Below, piece after piece: positions 48,201 through 61,086 of a stretch of DNA of 64,000 nt. A program made the position numbers and the translations under genes. The notes beneath the pieces are model-generated. The model did not search any database. It worked only from the letters and a program-made list of their open reading frames with translations, and was not told the origin of the DNA. Each line of letters opens with the position of its first letter. Position 1 is the stretch's first letter. Source of the stretch: Symbiodinium natans (lineage: Eukaryota; Sar; Dinophyceae; Suessiales; Symbiodiniaceae); NCBI GenBank assembly GCA_905221605.1, contig CAJNDS010002445.1:17501-81500 (forward strand), given 5' to 3'.

Positions 48201-51200
48201 GGAACAATGGAGGAAAATCACCTACCAATGTTTCCTTAGGTCTGGCTCCTATATACAATTGCTCCTCGGCTATAGGAAACAACTTCGGGCAATTCACCCT
48301 GTGATTGGTTCCTGAGGTTCCTAAATTCAATCATTCAAAACAGGCTCTTCAAAATCAACACTAGACCACAATGCTCTCACGAACTTTCTGGAAGTCCAAT
48401 CCTAACGAGCAAACACGACCGAAAGCTAAATGCAGCACAGATAGGGTCCGGGCAATGAGCAACTGTAACTAAGGCCTGGGCGGCGAACAACAACAAGCAT
48501 CTGAGCAATGTGCATCAGTGACACAAACCTGGCACCGAATTTTCACGCAAAGAAGCGTAATCGGCTCTTCACGATATCAATCTCTAAGACGCAAAGAAAG
48601 CAAACTACACACGACAGCTCGACCAACGAAACACAACTATAGCAGCACAAATCAGCCACTCAATCAAAGCATAAATCAGATCAACACTTCAAGCCTTCAA
48701 GCAATACCTGGAGTCAAAGCCGACTCCTGGAGTCAATACTGACTCCTTCCTCCTCTCCGTCCCTCGGCTAAGGCTTCAGCCGCAAGCCGAACAACAAAGG
48801 GATGGGAGGGCGGGAGAACGAGAGGACCAATGAACACGAACGACTCAGTAACACAAAAGGAAGCACGCAAGCCAAGCGCATTAACCAAGGACGCCAAGTT
48901 GCACCAACTCAGGCAAAACAGGAGATCGTCAGGGCCAATCGCCATCAGTAAGAGGCGTCACCTCTCTCATAACTGGCAATGTGCAATAAGCAACCGAGGA
49001 AAGCCAATTCACTCCAACACGCCAGAATGTAGACAAGACAACCGACCAAGCAAACGGGCCAAGGCAAAACCAACTGGTGTAGCAATTACACGTCGTTGTT
49101 GGCAAAGGTGCAGCAGCAGAAGCCATCACTTCAATCTGCAGCACTAAAATTTCAAGAAAACGCACAAGCAAGATCAATACCGATCTGTCTCCACAAGCAG
49201 CGCTTGTGCCAATAATTCAGGCAACGTCACCCGACAGTGACCAAAGTGATTATGCATGCTAATGAACACAGCGCAAAGGTATACCGAGGCAATTAGTCAA
49301 GCAAGCACGTAAGCAATACCAACTTCCAGCTTCAACTGCCAAGATGCTATACAGCACACCGCTTCTGCAAGAAACATGCACAATGTAAGCAGGACATGCA
49401 AAACCGACACCAGCAACACGCGCAACCAACTCAACTCTCAATAGTCAAGCGACAATCACATCTTGCAAGTGGAGCTCAATCTGACTTGCAAGACTAGAGA
49501 AACACGCTCCTCCAATGATCTTGCCGAGAGACCGAAACAGGCAACCAAAACTCGACACACCAAAAGCAACTGCTACAAGTATGCAATAAGCACAAACGCT
49601 CCACAGGCGGACTGAATGAACAATCTGGCCTGCTAAGCAATGGGAACAGGCTCCCACCTTGATTCTGCCAATCGCTTCAAAACCAAAACACCGGGCACGT
49701 CAAGTCGTCAAGTCAACAAGCAATTTCACACCTAAGCAGTCACTCAGACAACCTTTCAAATCTGCCATACAATGCGCAAGCTTCCAAACCAAAACAATTG
49801 AGGAACAACAGGTCCAATCATGAGTCGTAGGAGTTGTAGGTACAACTGTTTTCCAACCAATGTAGCAACGACAACGCAGCACAAAGCAACCAAAACGCAC
49901 AATACTTGTCATCAACATGAGCCAAGAATCAACAGCGACTCAATCTAAGCCACCTTGACCTGAATCTCCAGTAACAAGCAGACGCTTGTAACAAAATCAG
50001 ACTCACAAGCAAGCATACGCTCACCACCTGACTCTTCAATGTGTTGCAGCGCAGGCACTAAGCAATAAACTGTCTCAACTCACGGATCCAACTAGTCACT
50101 CCAAGCAAGCAAGCAAGCCAGCAAGCACGCACTCTTCCAACAATCCACAGCTGAAACTCACAACGATTAATCAACGACTCCGTCCCTTGAAGAGACAATG
50201 TCACGCTTCCGTCCCTTGCTGTGCAATCAGCAAATCTGAGAAAATCAATCACAGCCAAGTACACAAACCCTAGTACTTGAGCACACCCGCCAAGGGCTTC
50301 TGTACGACAAAACGATTTTTCAATCGACCGATTTTTGGTTTTCGGCGTGTTTTGGGGTTTAGGATCCACGGAAAGGACCAAACTCATCCAACTGCCAACT
50401 TGGGACTAGCAATAAGGCCAGCTTCAAGCGGCGAAATCGACTTGACTGCAATCGAGCACGACAGACAACAAAGCCAAAAGCCAACAACCACAACGTTGAA
50501 GTAAGGCAAGGAATCAATCAGCTCACTCCTTCAAGCACAGCTGCTGTGCACTGGCAGCCCTGCAGAAGGAGATATTCCTCTGACAAATCTCAATGCTCAC
50601 GCGTGCTTTGCAATGCTGTCCCGAGTGAACGGGACACGAAAATAAATCAAGGCATGCACTTCTCAAATTCAAGGAAACGACCAAGGACCATCACAAGTAT
50701 GCAATCCAAGCAGACAAGCCAACGCTGATCCATCAATCACGCTTCAAGCAGGACAATCAAAACGTTTCCAATGCTCTAATCTGCGCCGACCATGTCTGAG
50801 CCACCGAGAAACAAGCAATCATCAATCCAACACGCTCTGGCAAAAGGCGAACCACATCAACCATCCGAGCACAAACCAAGCACGCAGCTCGTGCCTCAAC
50901 GCGCTCCTTGCTGCAATCAAGGTACAACGACAATCATGCTCACACATGCTCAAGCAAAGGCAACAGCGAAGTCCAATGCTTCACGCAAGTAAGATTCGAC
51001 ACAAAAAAAAACACTCTCAAACAACTTGCCCAATCCGAGCTTCGCTGGCGATATTACAAGGTCTCAGCCGATCCGCCCATCGGAAGCTTTCGCATATCAA
51101 TGGCTAAGCTGTCCGAGCAGCTTGCGCTTTGTCAGCCGGGCGGCGAGTCCGAGATGACGAAAGACAACAATGATAGAGGCTCAACTATACACACCGGTTT

Positions 51201-52723
51201 GGGGCCAATGTTTTCAAGTAAGCAGCAAGTACTTCAACCATCAATTCCAACTACAAAATCGCACTGTACGTTCCTCAAAGAACAAATCGGACACTCGCGA
51301 ATCAAGCACAAGCAATACGACAGTGGACACCTGCAATGCCTTTCAAATTCTCACGCAAGCACTCCCAAGTGCTAAACAATGTTTAAGGCTTTAGGTAAAG
51401 GCGCGCGCTCACAATGATCAGGCATGAGACAGAGTCTCAACGTTCGGCCGAAGGAACTGCACACAGTTCCAACCAACGTAGCTACAATGCTGTTTTAGCA
51501 ATACACCTACTAGGTCGCGGTGGACGGCCCGACGTGTTCGGGAATGCAAGCTACAGCTGGGCTGAATTCAATGGCCAGCCTTGTCCATCCATTTTGTCCG
51601 TCCTCTCTTGGCCAATCATCCTCAAATCAATCTTTTCTCAAGTGCACTTCTCTGGTCATGTTCTTTTCAGCACCTTTTATCCAATACAACTCCTTCACAT
51701 ACCCTCAACGGGTCTTCAATCAACTCTCTCAACTTCAACCAAGCAATCGACCAATCCTTCTTCAACAACACCTTGGTGCTCCTTAGTCACGCAGATACAC
51801 GCAACGCTTCTGTGCTTTGATCCACATCAATCATGTCTGTTTCATCTGCTCTACCTTCTTTCCTGAGTACACAATTTTCTGGGGACTGGAACCCTCAATC
51901 ATTTCTTCCTTTCCTCTTTCTTTCTTCAGTCTTTCCCTTTCATCTGAGGCAGGGACAAAAGCTTGAAAACCCAATGGCTCCTCTTGGCCATCATTCTTTG
52001 TTGTCAGCTTTCTTTCGCCTTTCTTTCAATACCTTTTACCTTTCCTAACCCTTTTCCTTTCCTTTTCCGTTGGGGACTTGAACCTCCAATCTAAAAGTGG
52101 GGACTGGAACCTCCACTTCCTTGCAATTCCTTTTCTCTGTGGGGACTGAAACCTCCACTTCCTTTGTCCATTCTTTTCTTTCAATCTCTACCTCTGTGGC
52201 CTTGGGGAGGGACGAACCCAAGCCCAATCCACTTCTTTCAATCGTACCTCAGTCAATCAGGCTTCACGAATCTCAGACACAACTTCAGCTTCACTCAGCA
52301 TCAATGCGTGTCGTCTTGGCTACTTGCAATCACCAAAAGTTCCTACCAAAACTCAAACGAATCAAACGTCCCTGTCAAAACTCGCAATCACTCTGCACAC
52401 AGCAGTCACAACAAAACTCTTTCTACCTATTCTTCGCAATGCTTGACAGAACTGACATGTGCAATCTGTACCTCGCACACAATCTCTGCCACAGTACACT
52501 GCTTCAAGGAAAAGCTTCACCAATCTCTCTGGCGCTTCCCAAAGTCTATACATGCTCCAAGCCAAAGGTTTGTACAATGTTTCTGACTCTTCTCAACTCG
52601 ATGCATAAAACAATCTACCAGCTTCTCGAACGACCATACAGCGAAAACGAACTTTGTACAATCCTACCTTACTGAGCTTGTCAGTGAGCAGGCCCCAGCT
52701 CTTCAGCCGAAGCTCCGCGACCA
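45295..52723. other. 7.4-kb interval between direct repeats, no recognisable gene
   Basis: The plus strand is rich in A and C with many CAAT and CAAG tetramers and few long frames. The best open frame (47546-48079, plus, 177 codons) has no domain I recognise. From about 51500 the composition turns pyrimidine-rich. A GGGGACTgGAACCTCCA motif recurs at 51878, 52072, 52096 and 52141. Confidence 0.5.
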
Positions 52724-52898
52724 TCGCTCAGCAATCTTTTGTGTCACTTGGGCTGAGCCAATCCTGAATCCTCGTTGGCACCTTGAGCCTTGAGCCAATG
52801 CATCATGGACATGGCACTGTCCACATGCCAATGTTCTCTGTCAGTTGCATGTTGTTCATGCAATGGACAATGTACATGTGCAGGAAGTAAAGCTCAAT
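52724..52898 (+). repeat. 175-bp direct repeat, copy 2
   Basis: Partner of 45118-45294 in the same orientation. The match starts at TCGCTCAGC and ends at AGCTCAAT. No flanking target duplication seen. Confidence 0.93.
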
Positions 52899-53565
52899 TC
52901 CTCACTGCGTCCGACCTCTGAGCGGACCATTGTGGATTCAAGTGTCTATTATGGCCCCTCCAAAGCTTAAGACCTGTACGTAACCAGACACAGCCATAGA
53001 AATTCCGGAGAATGAAGAAGGGAACCTTGCTGATCTTCTTGTCATTGGTGTCCAGACCAAAAAGCCTTAAAGTCCAGACGCACACAACTGCAAGCTGGAC
53101 ATGCCTTGCAAATTAGAAATGCGCACGCAGGCCCAAATACAAACCAAGCAAGCCCAAGCAATGCATCTTCCATAGTTCGGATTTCCTCAACCACAAACAA
53201 AGAACTTGAAGAAATCAATAGAGAGGTCCAAGAAATCCATTTCAACTCATGTTGAAACCGTTGGGCACGTCGACCTCCTCAAAGCGGGTTGGTCGTAGGG
53301 AAATTTCTCTCGTTATTCTGTGACTTATGCGAAAGTGTCAAGGATCACACACCTGCTTCTGTCAATTGCAGAAGGCGAAATTGTTGTGGGGCCAATGCTG
53401 CCTCGAAGGATGCTTTGCAGGCAGTCTGATCTGTTTTCCCTGCCGAGCAGTCTTCAGTACCTGAACAAGTTGACGTGCTTGCAGCCAGGGTTGTTCATTC
53501 TTTTTGTGCAGTTTGAGAAGAGAAGCTGGCGCAACAACACTTTTGAAGCTGCGAGAGACTGAAAG
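52899..53565. other. No gene recognised
   Basis: Short frames on both strands only. The plus frame near 53320-53562 (RMLCRQSDLFSLPSSLQYL) looks mildly protein-like but has no partner and no family. Confidence 0.35.
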
Positions 53566-54314
53566 CAGTGTCTGCTGGTGTCACTTTTGTCATTCAAAGT
53601 TGCCCGTGCAGACAAACAACATGTTCGCATTTTGGAGCAGAGCGGTTGATGAAATGCCGGCTGGGTTCATCTGGTAGTGCCTCTTGTTCTTCTAAACCTG
53701 AAAGAGCAGAGCCTTCGAGATCAAAACAACCGTTCTGGCAGTGGGAGTTGACAGTTTTTTGAGGTATGCTGGCGAGATGTGGAAAATATTGTTGCTTCTT
53801 GTCGTTCTAAACCTTAAAAAAGCATGTTGTATCAAAAATTGCAGTTGCGGCAATGCGGTTTGTGGTGTGCTGGCCGCATTGTCAAGGAGGAATGTCTGCT
53901 GGTGTTGTTTTTTGTCATCCTAGATCTGAAAAGAACAGGGCCCTCGAGATCAAAAACGCACGTGTCTAATTTTGCAGTCGGGGCAGAGCGGTTTTGACGG
54001 TTTTTGTGGCATGCTGGCTGAATTTTCAAAGAGTAGTGTCTGCGGGTGTTGCTTTTTTGTCATCCAAACTTGAAAGAACAAAGCCTGCGAGATCAAAAAA
54101 GCATGCTGTATCAAGTTTTGCAGTTGGAGCAGATCGGTTTTGACAGTTTTGTGGTATGCTGGCTGGTGGTGAAAAAACAATGCCTGCTGGTGTTGTTTCT
54201 TGTCATTCAAACCTGAAAGAAGAAGATCGAAAAACGTGTTGTGTCAAGTTCTGCAGTTGGGGCAGAGCGGTTTTGGAGCATTGTTGCTTTGCTGACTGAT
54301 TTTGGAAAGAGTAC
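53566..54314 (+). repeat. Degenerate 130-160-bp tandem array
   Basis: TGTCTGCTGGTGTT and GGGGCAGAGCGGTTTTG recur about five times with drift (near 53569, 53897, 54029, 54180). It leads directly into the large array. Confidence 0.8.
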
Positions 54315-56019
54315 TGTGGAGGTCACTGGAGCTTCTCTACCTTTTCGATCAATTTTGCTGCCCTTCATCTTGGGTTTCAGATTCTCCAGGTTTTGGTGCA
54401 AGGCCTGAAGGCAGAAGAGGAGAAAAGAAGGGTGCAGACTCAACATCGGTGGAAACTGCAGCTTGGAAAAGTTCAATGCTTTGAAACAAGTGTTTTTAAA
54501 AGCCTCTGACAGTGCCGTTTGGACAGAAATCAACTGCAGGACGAGACGAGTTCAACCGTGGTGCGAAATCCAGGGAAGAATTGCAACACGCAACCAAAAC
54601 GAAAGACAAAGAATTGAGGCACCCAGCCTGAAAGAAAAGCAGAGTTTCTTCTGCTCAATCTTCTGTCAAAATTTCAGTGTGCCTTGATGTCTGTTTCGCC
54701 TTTTTGAGAAAATCAAAATGAAGCTTTGTCAAAAAAAGTCGAATGGAATGGAAATCGAGGCTGGGCGACTCTCACAAGTCGTTCTGGCCATGATGAGAGG
54801 TCAGTGTGATTGTTTTTTTTTTCAATGTTAGCAGGAACTGCAAAAACATGGGTTTTTCTTTTTGAACTTTGGATAAATCGATAAAAAACACTGGAAAAAA
54901 ACCAGAGTCGTGAAACTTAGACAATTTTCTTGATTTAGCAGCAGATTCAGACACAGCAACACTTTTTGTTTTTTTTTTCTCAGTTCAAATTGCCTTTGCC
55001 CGTGTGAACAGAATTGTTCTTTTGCTTTTTGTTCAATGTTTTCTCTGTTTTTTGTTGGGATGATCTCTTGGTTAAGTTGCAAGCCTTTGGAAAGAGAGGG
55101 TTACTTCTGAGACTCCATGCCTCACCACCCTTTGTCCACACACTAACACTTTCCTGCACATTCCAACCCATTTTGCAACCACAAATGCTCACACACACAC
55201 ACACATCCACAACACTCATGCACACTCAGAGAAAACAGGGAAGCCGAAGTGACCTCCACAGTGCAAGAAAGATCGCACGCGAACAATGCAAGACTGCTTT
55301 GTCTTGAATGCCAGCTAAAGACAAGTTTAGCAAGCCAAGAACACGCGTATCGACGGCGTTTTTTGTTTTCTTAAGTGTTGATGCAAACAGTATCGAATAG
55401 AAAAAATCTTGTTTGTCTGTAGTTGATTTTAATTATTATTGACCCCAAATGGGTTCCAAAAGCAGCTCAATTCTGGGCACCGAAAACGGGCCCTAGATTT
55501 TGGATTTCCTGTGTGAACATACAAGGCCACCCAGGTTGGAGCCTCAAATTGGAACCCAAGTTTGGGAGCCATTTTTGGGCCCAGTTGCGGCATTTTTTTC
55601 ACACACGGGAAGCCAGATCTGGCTTTCGCAGCTCCTCGTTGCGAGTAAAACAAATAAGCCTCTCAGTCGGTTCCAGTCTAAGTCTTGTGTCAGTCTTCCC
55701 CCAAAATTAGAACAGCAAGGCAGCAAGGCGGCAAAGTGTGAACTTGTTTGGAACCGGAACTTTCTCTAACTGTGGAGGTCACTGGAGCTTCCCTACCTTT
55801 TCGATCAATTTTGCTGCCCCTCATCTTGGGTTTCAGATTCTCCAGGTTTTGGTGCAAGGCCTGAAGGCAGAAGAGGAGAAAAGAAGGGTGCAGACTCAAC
55901 ATCGGTGGAAACGGCAGCTTGGAAAAGTTCAATGCTTTGAAACAAGTGTTTTTAAAAGCCTCTGACAGTGCCGTTTGGACAGAAATCAACTGCAGGACGA
56001 GACGAGTTCAACCGTGGTG

Positions 56020-56220
56020 TTGATTCGTTAAGGTTGCACGCGACGCCCAAGCCAAACCGCTTGAAAATTGCAAAGTGTATTTCCAGAATGTGAATAAGTG
56101 CGAGCGAAGCGAGCGAAACACCAGAGTAAATTCAACAAATTTAACTGATCAAGTGTTGATTTTGAGGGTTTTTTCACATTTTTGGAGACTTCAGAAATTT
56201 TGAAAATTCGTTGAATGGTG
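56020..56220 (+). repeat. 201-bp segment absent from unit 1
   Basis: In unit 1 (54560) the flanks CCGTGGTG and C.GAATCCAGGG are joined. In units 2-5 a 201-bp segment lies between them with GGTG at both ends, which may be a 4-bp duplication of an insertion. Includes GCGAGCGAAGCGAGCG. Confidence 0.75.
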
Positions 56221-56910
56221 CTGAATCCAGGGAAGAATTGCAACACGCAACCAAAACGAAAGACAAAGAATTGAGGCACCCAGCCTGAAAGAAAAGCAGA
56301 GTTTCTTCTGCTCAATCTTCTGTCAAAATTTCAGTGTGTCTTGATGTCTGTTTCGCCATTTTTGAGAAAAACAAAGACAAGAGAACGCAGTTGAAGCTTT
56401 GTCAAAAAAAAGTCGAATGGAATGGAAATCGAGGCTGGGCGACTCTCACAAGTCGTTCTGGCCATGATGAGAGGTCAGTGTGATTGTTTTTGTTTTTTCA
56501 ATGTTAGCAGGAACTGCAAAAACATGGGTTTTTCTCTTTTTGAACTTTGGATAAATCGATAAAAAACACTGGAAAAAACCAGAGTCGTGAAACTTAGACA
56601 ATTTTCTTGATTTAGCAGCAGATTCAGACACAGCAACACTTTTTGTTTTTTTTTCAGTTCAAATTGCCTTTGCCCGTGTGAACAGAATTGTTCTTTTGCT
56701 TTTTGTTCAATGTTTTCTCTGTTTTTTGTTGGGATGATCTCTCGGTTAAGTTGCAAGCCTTTGGAAAGAGAGGGTTACTTCTGAGACTCCATGCCTCACC
56801 ACCCTTTGTCCACACACACTAACACTTTCCTGCACATTCCAACCCACTTTGCAACCACAAATGCTCACACACACACATCCACAACACTCATGCACACTCA
56901 GAGAAAACAG

Positions 56911-57358
56911 CCGAAACCACAATATGCACATTCTTATGATGTCTTTAAGTTCCAATTGCAATTTTTTCCCTGTCTTTCTGGTCAATTGACAGCTTATCGG
57001 GCTGAAAACACTCACCAAAACACTTGCTGAATAATCTGTTTGTGTTTTTTTTGGTTCAGGACGGTTTCTCGACACCAAATAAAAAAACAGTGACCTTGCA
57101 GTGGTGTCTGTGTGTCTACCTTGTTTTTTTATTGTGAATGGGTGTGGTGTGTTGTGGTTTCGGCGTTTTGGCAGAGTCGTGTGTGTCATGGAGTTGTGTC
57201 ATTATGTGGGTGCAAAGTGGCTTTAGTGGGTGGTATGCATTTGCGTGTATGTCGGCTGGGTTCTGCTTGGTTGCTCAAGTGTGGAAGTGTGCGGGTGGTG
57301 AAAGGTGTGTGGATTTGGAGACACAAAAAGAGGGCAAGAAATTAACTCCAAAAGGTAG
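56911..57358 (+). repeat. 448-bp optional block, copy in unit 2
   Basis: Lies between AAAACAG and GGAAGCCG, which are directly joined in the short units. GT-rich inside. Ends ...AAAAGGTAG. Confidence 0.88.
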
Positions 57359-60300
57359 GGAAGCCGAAGTGACCTCACAGTGCAAGAAAGATCGCACGCG
57401 AACAATGCAAGACTGCTTTGTCTTGAATGCCAGCTAAAGACAAGTTTAGCAAGCCAAGAACACGCGTATCGACGGCGTTTTTTGTTTTCTTAAGTGTTGA
57501 TGCAAACAGTATCGAATAGAAAAAATCTTGTTTGTCTGTAGTTGATTTTAATTATTATTGACCCCAAATGGGTTCCAAAAGCAGCTCAATTCTGGGCACC
57601 GAAAACGGGCCCTAGATTTTTGGATTTCCTGTGTGAACATACAAGGCCACCCAGGTTGGAGCCTCAAATTGGAACCCAAGTTTGGGAGCCATGTTTGGGC
57701 CCAGTTGCGGCATTTTTTTCACACACGGGAAGCCAGATCTGGCTTTCGCAGCTCCTCGTTGCGAGTAAAACAAATAAGCCTCTCAGTCGGTTCCAGTCTA
57801 AGTCTTGTGTCAGTCTTCCCCCAAAATTAGAACAGCAAGGCAGCAAGGCGGCAAAGTGTGAACTTGTTTGGAACCGGAACTTTCTCTAACTGTGGAGGTC
57901 ACTGGAGCTTCCCTACCTTTTCGATCAATTTTGCTGCCCCTCATCTTGGGTTTCAGATTCTCCAGGTTTTGGTGCAAGGCCTGAAGGCAGAAGAGGAGAA
58001 AAGAAGGGTGCAGACTCAACATCGGTGGAAACTGCAGCTTGGAAAAGTTCAATGCTTTGAAACAAGTGTTTTTAAAAGCCTCTGACAGTGCCGTTTGGAC
58101 AGAAATCAACTGCAGGACGAGACGAGTTCAACCGTGGTGTTGATTCGTTAAGGTTGCGCGCGACGCCCAAGCCAAACCGCTTGAAAATTGCAAAGTGTAT
58201 TTCCAGAATGTGAATAAGTGCGAGCGAAGCGAGCGAAACACCAGAGTAAATTCAACAAATTTAACTGATCAAGTGTTGATTTTGAGAGTTTTTTCACATT
58301 TTTGGAGACTTCAGAAATTTTGAAAATTCGTTGAATGGTGCTGAATCCAGGGAAGAATTGCAACACGCAACCAAAACGAAAGACAAAGAATTGAGGCACC
58401 CAGCCTGAAAGAAAAGCAGAGTTTCTTCTGCTCAATCTTCTGTCAAAATTTCAGTGTACCTTGATGTCTGTTTCGCCATTTTTGAGAAAAACAAAGACAA
58501 GAGAACGCAGTTGAAGCTTTGTCAAAAAAAAGTCGAATGGAATGGAAATCGAGGCTGGGCGACTCTCACAAGTCGTTCTGGCCATGATGAGAGGTCAGTG
58601 TGATTGTTTTTTTTTCAATGTTAGCAGGAACTGCAAAAACATGGGTTTTTCTCTTTTTGAACTTTGGATAAATCGATAAAAAACACTGGAAAAAACCAGA
58701 GTCGTGAAACTTAGACAATTTTCTTGATTTAGCAGCAGATTCAGACACAGCAACACTTTTTGTTTTTTTTTCAGTTCAAATTGCCTTTGCCCGTGTGAAC
58801 AGAATTGTTCTTTTGCTTTTTGTTCAATGTTTTCTCTGTTTTTTGTTGGGATGATCTCTCGGTTAAGTTGCAAGCCTTTGGAAAGAGAGGGTTACTTCTG
58901 AGACTCCATGCCTCACCACCCTTTGTCCACACACTAACACTTTCCTGCACATTCCAACCCACTTTGCAACCACAAATGCTCACACACACACACATCCACA
59001 ACACTCATGCACACTCAGAGAAGACTGCTTTGTCTTGAATGCCAGCTAAAGACAAGTTTAGCAAGCCAAGAACACGCGTATCGACGGCGTTTTTTGTTTT
59101 CTTAAGTGTTGATGCAAACAGTATCGAATAGAAAAAATCTTGTTTGTCTGTAGTTGATTTTAATTATTATTGACCCCAAATGGGTTCCAAAAGCAGCTCA
59201 ATTCTGGGCACCGAAAACGGGCCCTAGATTTTGGATTTCCTGTGTGAACATACAAGGCCACCCAGGTTGGAGCCTCAAATTGGAACCCAAGTTTGGGAGC
59301 CATTTTTGGGCCCAGTTGCGGCATTTTTTTCACACACGGGAAGCCAGATCTGGCTTTCACAGCTCCTCGTTGCGAGTAAAACAAATAAGCCTCTCAGTCG
59401 GTTCCAGTCTAAGTCTTGTGTCAGTCTTCCCCCAAAATTAGAACAGCAGGCAGCAAGGCGGCAAAGTGTGAACTTGTTTGGAACCGGAACTTTCTCTAAC
59501 TGTGGAGGTCACTGGAGCTTCCCTACCTTTTCGATCAATTTTGCTGCCCCTCATCTTGGGTTTCAGATTCTCCAGGTTTTGGTGCAAGGCCTGAAGGCAG
59601 AAGAGAGAAAAGAAGGGTGCAGAGTCAACATCGGTGGAAACTGCAGCTTGGAAAAGTTCAATGCTTTGAAACAAGTGTTTTTAAAAGCCTCTGACAGTGC
59701 CGTTTGGACAGAAATCAACTGCAGGACGAGACGAGTTCAACCGTGGTGTTGATTCGTTAAGGTTGCGCGCGACGCCCAAGCCAAACCGCTTGAAAATTGC
59801 AAAGTGTATTTCCAGAATGTGAATAAGTGCGAGCGAAGCGAGCGAAACACCAGAGTAAATTCAACAAATTTAACTGATCAAGTGTTGATTTTGAGGGTTT
59901 TTTCACATTTTTGGAGACTTCAGAAATTTTGAAAATTCGTTGAATGGTGCTGAATCCAGGGAAGAATTGCAACACGCAACCAAAACGAAAGACAAAGAAT
60001 TGAGGCACCCAGCCTGAAAGAAAAGCAGAGTTTCTTCTGCTCAATCTTCTGTCAAAATTTCAGTGTGTCTTGATGTCTGTTTCGCCATTTTTGAGAAAAA
60101 CAAAGACAAGAGAACGCAGTTGAAGCTTTGTCAAAAAAAAGTCGAATGGAATGGAAATCGAGGCTGGGCGACTCTCACAAGTCGTTCTGGCCATGATGAG
60201 AGGTCAGTGTGATTGTTTTTTTTTCAATGTTAGCAGGAACTGCAAAAACATGGGTTTTTCTCTTTTTGAACTTTGGATAAATCGATAAAAAACACTGGAA

Positions 60301-60638
60301 AAAACCAGAGTCGTGAAACTTAGACAATTTTCTTGATTTAGCAGCAGATTCAGACACAGCAACACTTTTTGTTTTTTTTTCAGTTCAAATTGCCTTTGCC
60401 CGTGTGAACAGAATTGTTCTTTTGCTTTTTGTTCAATGTTTTCTCTGTTTTTTGTTGGGATGATCTCTCGGTTAAGTTGCAAGCCTTTGGAAAGAGAGGG
60501 TTACTTCTGAGACTCCATGCCTCACCACCCTTTGTCCACACACACTAACACTTTCCTGCACATTCCAACCCACTTTGCAACCACAAATGCTCACACACAC
60601 ACACATCCACAACACTCATGCACACTCAGAGAAAACAG

Positions 60639-61086
60639 CCGAAACCACAATATGCACATTCTTATGATGTCTTTAAGTTCCAATTGCAATTTTTTCCCTG
60701 TCTTTCTGGTCAATTGACAGCTTATCGGGCTGAAAACACTCACCAAAACACTTGCTGAATAATCTGTTTGTGTTTTTTTTGGTTCAGGACGGTTTCTCGA
60801 CACCAAATAAAAAAACAGTGACCTTGCAGTGGTGTCTGTGTGTCTACCTTGTTTTTTTATTGTGAATGGGTGTGGTGTGTTGTGGTTTCGGCGTTTTGGC
60901 AGAGTCGTGTGTGTCATGGAGTTGTGTCATTATGTGGGTGCAAAGTGGCTTTAGTGGGTGGTATGCATTTGCGTGTATGTCGGCTGGGTTCTGCTTGGTT
61001 GCTCAAGTGTGGAAGTGTGCGGGTGGTGAAAGGTGTGTGGATTTGGAGACACAAAAAGAGGGCAAGAAATTAACTCCAAAAGGTAG
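60639..61086 (+). repeat. 448-bp optional block, copy in unit 4
   Basis: Same length and same junctions as 56911-57358; no difference noticed on reading. Confidence 0.88.

Noticed and set aside
45295-52723. LTR-retrotransposon coding region between the 177-bp repeats
   Set aside because: No RT, integrase, protease or Gag motif found in any frame, and the repeat ends are not TG...CA.
55565-55590. Spliced-leader-like sequence (GAGCCATTTTTGGGCCCAG) repeated in the satellite
   Set aside because: It resembles the dinoflagellate spliced leader only loosely; the GCTCAAG end and the GT donor are missing.
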